A stretch of 64,000 nt of DNA from DAOUAE01 sp034433795. GTDB taxonomy: Bacteria > Chloroflexota > UBA6077 > FW602-bin22 > DAOUAE01. The notes below the pieces were generated by a model. The model made no database searches. It was not told the DNA's origin and worked only from the letters and a program-made list of their open reading frames with translations. A program made the position numbers and the translations under genes. This document shows positions 58,436 through 64,000 of this stretch, piece by piece. The DNA lies in assembly GCA_034433795.1 (NCBI GenBank), contig DAOUAE010000017.1:7429-71428 (forward strand). Reading direction: 5' to 3'. Position 1 is the stretch's first letter; each line of letters begins with the position of its first letter.

Positions 58436-59908
58436 ATGAAAATTAAACTTTCGAGAGAAAAATCGACAGGAAATTTTTGGATAGATACCGGTCTCGTCGT
58501 GCTCATGAGCCACTTTGGTGAGGGTGAGCACGACGCAGATTATGTACGTCGGTGGCTTTTGGGCAGACTCATTCAGAAAACTGGCAATATCGGAAAATAT
58601 TTTGATAAAACAACCGGCACACTTCAGGAATATGAGAAAGTTAATTGGGTATACCCAACAAACTTGTTTATCAAAGTTTCAGGTGTTGGCGGCGAAAAGA
58701 TTGAGGTAGACGGTGAGAAATATCCAACTCAGCCTCCAGTATTTGATCTGAAAATCGATCTTGGCAAAAGGCCAGGAATTTGTGATATATGTGGCGATAC
58801 TACGCTACTGACAGATGCAAAAATGTGGATGTTCCCATTTTTGGTAGATCCACAAAAATTTAGTACTTTTTACCCTGGCACTAAGCGCGGATTACGTCTG
58901 TGCGCCCGCTGCGCACTAGCAGGGCTAGCAGTATACCTGGGCTGGCTTTGGAAGGCTCAGGGGGGCGATGCACTTCACTTCTTTATTTTTTATACCGAAC
59001 GTGCGGAACTCGAGCGTCTACACCGGGAAGTACTCGAACCAATAAAAGTAAAAAGTGACAAAAGTGGCAATGCTCCAACGGCTTTTTGGGGTCCTTATAT
59101 CCATGAAACAACTTTAGGGTTGCTCATGGCGCTCTTCGTTCACGTACATCAATCGGATCAACTTTCCGAGGAGGGACGTAAGTACCTAGCAGCGCTCCTT
59201 GGCGCCGTCCAAGACACCCTTCCCACACCAATCGCCCTTTACGCTGTCACTGGTACTCCCAGGCAGGCCTTTAACATGCAGACGTTACGAGAATTCACAA
59301 ACCTTCACTCGCTTTACCGTCTCTACGAGCTGTGGACTAAGACACTCGCCGCTATACAGATTGACCCTAATTCGTACCGTCGCTTAATTTTAATTCTCAG
59401 CCAGTTCCAGGATCAAAGTCGTGAGTCTATCTGGCGCGACCGTATTGCCCGCGAAATCTTAGAATTTGGCGACCCATTTCCATTTATCGAAGAATTCTTA
59501 TTTGACGTACGTGCCCGTGAAGAAAACCCCGGGCCGCTTATCCTCGGTACTTTAACCATTTTTGGCCAATACTTAAAGGAGGTTCTCGGAATGAATGAAC
59601 AATTCCAGAGGGTACTGGCGGGATTTGGCTACAACCTTGGATATGCTGCCCAAGAACACAGTGAGATGGGACTACTTTACGCATTACGCAACGCTAAAAA
59701 TCCGGAGGATTTTTACCGTGTACTCAATGACGCCCAATTCCGACTCAATGTTACAATACCCGAAGGGCTACTTTTAATCGAAAAAGGAGAACGCATTGCT
59801 GGAGTCCCCTGGATACGTGTTAAGACTATACTTTCTATTTACGCGATGAACGCTTTTCTCCGGAGAACCGCGCGCCAAGAGGAAACACTTCCATTAACGG
59901 AGGGATAA
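58436..59908 (+). CDS. cas8: Type I-B large subunit Cas8 (Cst1-like)
   Basis: 490 residues, Cascade large subunit, expected to recognise PAM. The zinc-ribbon type four-Cys motif is Cys116/119 (CDICG) and Cys156/159 (CARC), as in Cst1/Cas8a1-like proteins. No other motif is diagnostic; assignment rests on this finger, length and position before cas7 (Cst2/DevR). It is much AT-richer than cas6. GAGGG precedes the ATG; 55 bp gap to cas6 with TATAAT. Confidence 0.8.
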   Translation: MKIKLSREKSTGNFWIDTGLVVLMSHFGEGEHDADYVRRWLLGRLIQKTGNIGKYFDKTTGTLQEYEKVNWVYPTNLFIKVSGVGGEKIEVDGEKYPTQPPVFDLKIDLGKRPGICDICGDTTLLTDAKMWMFPFLVDPQKFSTFYPGTKRGLRLCARCALAGLAVYLGWLWKAQGGDALHFFIFYTERAELERLHREVLEPIKVKSDKSGNAPTAFWGPYIHETTLGLLMALFVHVHQSDQLSEEGRKYLAALLGAVQDTLPTPIALYAVTGTPRQAFNMQTLREFTNLHSLYRLYELWTKTLAAIQIDPNSYRRLILILSQFQDQSRESIWRDRIAREILEFGDPFPFIEEFLFDVRAREENPGPLILGTLTIFGQYLKEVLGMNEQFQRVLAGFGYNLGYAAQEHSEMGLLYALRNAKNPEDFYRVLNDAQFRLNVTIPEGLLLIEKGERIAGVPWIRVKTILSIYAMNAFLRRTARQEETLPLTEG

Positions 59909-59911
59909 GAC

Positions 59912-60832
59912 ATGAGCAAGGCTATTTCAATCGGCTACTTAACCAAGGTCTCGGCGAGCAATGTAAACGCTTCCCACACTGAAGGAAACGTTATTGTCGC
60001 CAAGAAGATTACCCTGGCGGATGGCACTACTATCCCATACATTTCTGGGCAGGCTTTACGCCGGATGCTTCGGGACCGCCTTGAGGAATTAGGCTATCCT
60101 CTCTCAGAGCCGTTTGCCACAGTGAGTGGTCAGGAAGTCACACCGCCAGTGCGCCCCTGGGAGTTTGTGGATGAAGATCTCTTTGGTTATTTGGATCCAA
60201 CTGGTGGACGTCGTCGCACGTCTCCAGTACGCGTCTCTGCAGCTATAGGACTCTTTCCATTTCAGGGCGACCGCGATCTTGGCACTCGTTCCTTTGAGCG
60301 CTTCGGGCAGGCCATGGCTGCCGGCGGCAACATGTTTGAGACAGAGATTTATGACAACCTCTTCAGAGGGACCTTGCTAGTAGAGCTAGATCGGGTTGGA
60401 GTGTTTAAACCCCTGGAAATTGGCGACAAAGAGGCAAGAACTTTAGATGCGGATGAGCGTCGCAAGCGTTTGCAGACACTGTTCGAAGCTATTAATCTCC
60501 TTTGGGGTGGTGGACGAACAGCACGCATGCTCGCGGATCTTTCCCCGAAGTTTCTTGCCTATGCTCGCCTCACGGTTAAGCATCCAGTCTTCCTCGAAGC
60601 CCTCATAGCGCACTACGAAGATGGTAAGCCTTACCTGGATCCAGAACCGCTCGTAAACGCATTAAAGAAGTTTGCTAACTATCTAGAAAAGATCATTTTT
60701 GGCATGGAACCCGGTATATTTGGCAACGAAGAAGAAATTAGAGACGCATTAAAAGATTATGGTGAAGTACTCACAGTGCACGAAGCAATCGCACAGGCAA
60801 AAGCCGACGTCGGCGGGCTCTGGTCGAAGTAA
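59912..60832 (+). CDS. cas7: Cas7, Cst2/DevR family
   Basis: 306 residues; backbone subunit that coats the crRNA. SIGYLTKVSASNVNASHTEGN, ISGQALRRMLRDRLEELG, TSPVRVSAAIGLFPFQGDRD then LGTRSFERFGQAMAAGGNMFETEIYDNLFRGTLLVELDRVG are typical of the Cst2/DevR RAMP family. 3 nt after cas8, so co-translated. AT-rich like cas8. Confidence 0.92.
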   Translation: MSKAISIGYLTKVSASNVNASHTEGNVIVAKKITLADGTTIPYISGQALRRMLRDRLEELGYPLSEPFATVSGQEVTPPVRPWEFVDEDLFGYLDPTGGRRRTSPVRVSAAIGLFPFQGDRDLGTRSFERFGQAMAAGGNMFETEIYDNLFRGTLLVELDRVGVFKPLEIGDKEARTLDADERRKRLQTLFEAINLLWGGGRTARMLADLSPKFLAYARLTVKHPVFLEALIAHYEDGKPYLDPEPLVNALKKFANYLEKIIFGMEPGIFGNEEEIRDALKDYGEVLTVHEAIAQAKADVGGLWSK

Positions 60833-60838
60833 AGCACC

Positions 60839-61555
60839 ATGAACACGGAAATAGTTCTCTGCGTAACCGTTCGAGCGCCAGTAGTGTCATTTCGGCGTCC
60901 CTTAGATCATAACTATCAACGGACGCTTCCCATGCCGCCACCTACTACTATTTTAGGCATTGCTGGGGCGGCGTTAGGACTGTCAGATAAGGAGCTCTGG
61001 GCCCCAAGTAGCCCTTTGCGGGCCACGCGCGTGGCAGTCTGGATGGAGGCTAGGCCTGGCCATGCCCGAGACATGTGGACGGTGCTTAAGATCAAAAGTG
61101 GGAAAATTGCCGAACGCTCCCCATATTTCCGAGAGCTGCTTTTCTTCACAAGCTACACTCTCATATATGGTGATAACCGAAATGTTCTGGAAAATCTACG
61201 CGAAGCCTTTTTAAATCCAACTTATCCACTATCACTGGGCAGGGAAGATGAACTGGTCGCGGTGGAAGAAGCTGGATTTTATGACGTTATTGAAACCAAT
61301 CCGCGTTTTTCTGCTACTATTTTGCCGGTAGATATTCGTCATAGGAAAATTCATCTACCATTACGAGAAGGTATCCGTTATGAGCCAGCAGTGGTCGAAA
61401 CTCTTCCTGTGCGCTTCTCTGTGGATGCCAGAGGCGTCCGCCATCCGGAAGATCCTAGACCCTTTAGCTTCCTGCCGTTGGAACTTGAAATCGAAGTACC
61501 CGGTGTTCGAGCCCTACGGTGCCGAGAGAGGAACTTCACGTGGCTGAACTCCTAG
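60839..61555 (+). CDS. cas5: Cas5, Cas5t type
   Basis: 238 residues; caps the crRNA 5' handle. The start MNTEIVLCVTVRAPVVSFRRPLDHNYQRTLPMPPPTTILGIAGAALGL matches the Cas5 opening (strand, FRxP, PPPTTIxGxxGAALG). It carries no obvious ribosome binding site and begins 6 nt after the cas7 stop, suggesting translational coupling. Overlaps cas3 by 16 nt. Confidence 0.9.
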   Translation: MNTEIVLCVTVRAPVVSFRRPLDHNYQRTLPMPPPTTILGIAGAALGLSDKELWAPSSPLRATRVAVWMEARPGHARDMWTVLKIKSGKIAERSPYFRELLFFTSYTLIYGDNRNVLENLREAFLNPTYPLSLGREDELVAVEEAGFYDVIETNPRFSATILPVDIRHRKIHLPLREGIRYEPAVVETLPVRFSVDARGVRHPEDPRPFSFLPLELEIEVPGVRALRCRERNFTWLNS

Positions 61556-63741
61556 CAAAACCGGACGTTCCACTCATCGTTCACCTAAAAGATGTGTTGA
61601 ATCTTGGAAGAGGAATAGCCGACCGCTTGGAATTAAGTGAGCCTCTGCGATCAAAGGCCCTACTAGCATGTGCCCTCCACGATATTGGGAAGGCAACGAA
61701 CGATTTTCAAGAATATATTCGTGGTAAGCGTGGCAAATCTTACCCTCATGCGCTGGCATCCATGCCTATAGCGCTGATAGTTGAGCAAGAATTTAATCAG
61801 CATCACGGCTGGCCTAAATACGATCTTAGTGCAACAGCGACAGTGCTTACACATCATTCCCCTCTGGGACCAACACTCTATTACGGTTATGCAGCTCCCA
61901 CCTGGCATCCAGCATGGCAGGAAGCGTTAGAGGCAGTGTATGACTTACTAACGCAAGTAGGCGTAGCAGGACTCCCAGACTTGGCCAGATTGAAACAAGT
62001 ACTTCAGGTTTTTCTTAATCAATCTCCTGCTGCCTTGCTGGACACAAGCCTGCAGCTTCCAGACGGGCGGTATAAGACTCTGCGGGGTATCTTCCAAAGC
62101 ATGCCCGCGCTGGATTTTGCCCAAGTTAAGTCGGTGCTTCACTTAGCTGACTGGCTCGCTTCAGCACGAGAAACTGATTCTAAAGCACTGTTCATGGATC
62201 TTTCTGAACCAGAATTATATACGACGCTACAACAGGAGATTGCAACCAAACAGCCGAATGCCCTGTGGAGAGAATTCCAAAGACGCGCCCGGTTGACCAG
62301 TGCTGATGTCCTGTGGCTGCGTGCTCCTACTGGTACAGGGAAGACCGAAGCGTTGCTCCTATGGGCGGATGGAACAGAGCGCTTAATTTACCTACTTCCT
62401 ACCCAGGCTACCGTTAACGCCATGTGGAGGCGGTTGCGGCGGATCTATGGAGAAGCCCGAGTGGGGCTTGCACACGGGCGTGCAAGCTATATACTCCGGA
62501 AAGAATCTGACGAAGATCCCCTCGATACTCGGCTATTCGGCTCAGTCTTTGCCAAACCCATCACGGTTGCCACCTTGGATCAATTTCTGCTGGCACATCT
62601 ACATGGACGCCACTGGGAAGAGCGCCGCACTCTTGCCCGACGGGCAACGGTAATACTGGATGAAATACACGCTTATGAGCCCTTTACACTAGGTCTGCTG
62701 TTGGAGGCACTAAACCGGGAACACCCTGCCCGTCTGGCTCTGGCCAGCGCAACACTTCCATCAATACTATTAGCGCTATTTCCCAACGGCACACTGGTGG
62801 AAGCTGAGAAGTCTCTATGGCAACGTTGCCGTCACCGGATCGAGTGGTGTGAGGGAACGCTTTTCGATGCCCTGCCTGACAGCATTCAGTTGGCACGTCA
62901 AGGTAAATCTGTGCTTCTTGTCGCCAACACAGTGCGAGATGCCCAGCTGCTTTACCAACGACTTAGAGACGAGTTCGGTTGGAAACAGCGGCATCTGCTT
63001 CATGCTCGCTTCACTCTTGGTGATCGGCAAAGGAAAGAGGAGAAAGTGGAAAAATCTACCCAGGGGACAATCTTCATTGCCACACAAGTCGTAGAAGTTA
63101 GCCTAGATATCTCCTACGACGTATTGTTAACTGAGATTGCCCCTGTAGATGCCATGGTACAGCGCATGGGACGTGTGAACAGGCGTGGAGAACATTCTCC
63201 AGCGCCAGTGATAGTCTGCCGCCAGTGGTCCAAGGGGGCCCAGCATGTCTACGGCAGAGAAATACTCGAGTGGAGCCTGGAAATCCTTACAAAAATTGCC
63301 TCAGAGCCCACCGACGCTGATTTAGCGAACGCTACCAGTCAACTATACGAGCGTGTAATACCGACCAAGAGCTGGCAGGAAGAATTTGCCGACGGTCGTC
63401 GGACTCTAGATGAAGTCCAGCGTGTGTTGGGCTGTTACACAATTGATCTCTCAGACGAAAAACTCCGCGATAAATTCGTCTCCCGACGCGGGATTATTTC
63501 TATTGAGGTTTTACCAAGACAGTTTGTTGAACAAGCATATCAGTTAAAGGAACAAAAAGAACTCTGGCGTCTGCCAGAGTTACTGGTGCCTGTTCCTGTG
63601 TATTGGGTAACTCTCTTTCGCGAGGCATTTACCCCGCTGGAAGATCTAAACCTTCTTCAGACTCAGCTTCCGTATGATCCCGAACTTGGCCTGTTGCCTG
63701 ACGAAAATTGGCAAGCGCACATGGAGGCAGCTATTATATGA
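61540..63741 (+). CDS. cas3: Cas3 nuclease-helicase (HD and SF2 in one chain)
   Basis: 733 residues. HD nuclease domain first: His15, His47-Asp48 (ALHDIGKATNDFQ), His70 (YPHALASM) and HH105-106 (THHSP). SF2 helicase: Walker A APTGTGKT (262-269), TQATVNAMW, DEIH (374-377, LDEIHAYEP), SATLP, and motif VI MVQRMGRVNRRG. All catalytic residues are intact. The GTG at 61540 has AGAGGA upstream and overlaps the cas5 end; GTG 61519 is an alternative. Degrades target DNA after Cascade binding. Confidence 0.94.
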   Translation: MAELLAKPDVPLIVHLKDVLNLGRGIADRLELSEPLRSKALLACALHDIGKATNDFQEYIRGKRGKSYPHALASMPIALIVEQEFNQHHGWPKYDLSATATVLTHHSPLGPTLYYGYAAPTWHPAWQEALEAVYDLLTQVGVAGLPDLARLKQVLQVFLNQSPAALLDTSLQLPDGRYKTLRGIFQSMPALDFAQVKSVLHLADWLASARETDSKALFMDLSEPELYTTLQQEIATKQPNALWREFQRRARLTSADVLWLRAPTGTGKTEALLLWADGTERLIYLLPTQATVNAMWRRLRRIYGEARVGLAHGRASYILRKESDEDPLDTRLFGSVFAKPITVATLDQFLLAHLHGRHWEERRTLARRATVILDEIHAYEPFTLGLLLEALNREHPARLALASATLPSILLALFPNGTLVEAEKSLWQRCRHRIEWCEGTLFDALPDSIQLARQGKSVLLVANTVRDAQLLYQRLRDEFGWKQRHLLHARFTLGDRQRKEEKVEKSTQGTIFIATQVVEVSLDISYDVLLTEIAPVDAMVQRMGRVNRRGEHSPAPVIVCRQWSKGAQHVYGREILEWSLEILTKIASEPTDADLANATSQLYERVIPTKSWQEEFADGRRTLDEVQRVLGCYTIDLSDEKLRDKFVSRRGIISIEVLPRQFVEQAYQLKEQKELWRLPELLVPVPVYWVTLFREAFTPLEDLNLLQTQLPYDPELGLLPDENWQAHMEAAII

Positions 63742-63789
63742 TCTCCATGTCACTGCATACAATCTCGTCTTCGCCGGAGATTGATCCGA

Positions 63790-64000
63790 ATGCCAGTACA
63801 TTTTGAACCAGTCACTAACGAAGAGTTCGAGAGACTACGAACAAACGGAACAAAAGTGAATTACTACGTCGTTTGCCCGCGCAAACTCTGGCTCTACGCC
63901 CACGATATCCGCCTCGAACAGACCAGCGACCGTGTCGCCCTGGGCCGTCTCCTCCAGGAACAAGCCTACCGCGATGAACCCCACCGCGAACTTCTCGTCG
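63790..64000 (+). CDS. cas4: Cas4 exonuclease, N-terminal part (runs off the window)
   Basis: First 70 codons only. The block KVNYYVVCPRKLWLYAHDIRLEQTSDRVALGRLLQ is the Cas4 N-terminus, with the first of four iron-sulfur Cys in VCPRKLW. Base composition changes inside the gene: the first ~70 bp are AT-rich like cas3, then from about 63865 it is GC-rich and C-ending like the host genes. A 6-bp stem (AATCTC/GAGATT, 63761-63782) covers its likely ribosome binding site. Cas1 and Cas2 should follow beyond the window. Confidence 0.88.
   Translation, partial: MPVHFEPVTNEEFERLRTNGTKVNYYVVCPRKLWLYAHDIRLEQTSDRVALGRLLQEQAYRDEPHRELLV

Overview
The window is 64 kb of a high-GC bacterial chromosome (roughly two-thirds GC or more over the first 57 kb) with densely packed genes. 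The best guess is a Chloroflexota bacterium, possibly from a warm habitat. This rests on the atpZ-B-E-F-H-A-G-D-C-murA-mreB gene order, a lipoprotein with a long Pro/Thr linker, a KaiC-like/near-KaiC pair, many extended -10 promoters (TGN-TATAAT type), frequent GTG/TTG starts and a Cst-type I-B CRISPR system. Class-level placement cannot be made by reading alone.

Layout. 1-0.9 kb: speD behind a structured leader. 1-4 kb: ZIP transporter, XerC/D-type recombinase and MreB on the minus strand. 4-12.4 kb: a complete F-type ATP synthase operon that runs into murA. 12.5-18.6 kb: holA, lexA with its SOS box, a divergent argJ-argB-argD operon, a small unknown gene and endonuclease V. 18.6-22.6 kb: glycolate oxidase glcD-E-F. 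22.8-30.1 kb: plus-strand genes: aldo/keto reductase; a coupled sigma-factor-like/HTH-like/ImmA-IrrE peptidase set; a DUF4352-like membrane protein; an alpha/beta hydrolase; ispH; a methyltransferase. 30.1-33.7 kb: SDR, a lone xanthine-dehydrogenase-family large subunit and a SelW/Rdx selenoprotein with an in-frame UGA. 33.9-40.1 kb: a five-gene catabolic operon (Ldh2-type dehydrogenase, aldose epimerase, small protein, amidase, MFS) and a zinc alcohol dehydrogenase. 40-48.5 kb: sorbosone-dehydrogenase-like lipoprotein, BtuF-like protein, a TnpB element, M42 peptidase, a Cys-rich small protein, recD2 and an RlpA-LysM protein. 48.5-55 kb: alcohol dehydrogenase, near-KaiC/KaiC-like/nicotinamidase cluster, GNAT and a K+-independent H+-pyrophosphatase. 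55-57.2 kb: a decayed hydroxyisobutyrate-dehydrogenase-family fragment, an HpcH/HpaI aldolase and an EamA transporter. 57.5-64 kb: a type I-B cas operon (cas6-cas8-cas7-cas5-cas3-cas4) that runs off the window end.

How it works together. The energy section pairs an H+-coupled ATP synthase with an H+-pyrophosphatase. The carbon-acid genes (glycolate oxidase, HpcH/HpaI aldolase, the decayed reductase, Ldh2 dehydrogenase) suggest use of sugar acids and C2/C3 hydroxyacids. Repair is represented by LexA, RecD2 and endonuclease V, and the SOS operator sits at the lexA promoter.

The points most worth a second look: the cas8-7-5-3 block is markedly AT-richer than both cas6 before it and most of cas4 after it, which suggests a swapped effector module; the UGA-containing SelW gene carries a SECIS-like hairpin; a KaiC-like ATPase has an internally duplicated partner; the TnpB element has unusual hairpins at both ends; a 24-bp perfect palindrome lies upstream of the proton pyrophosphatase; and lexA and argJ have overlapping back-to-back promoters.
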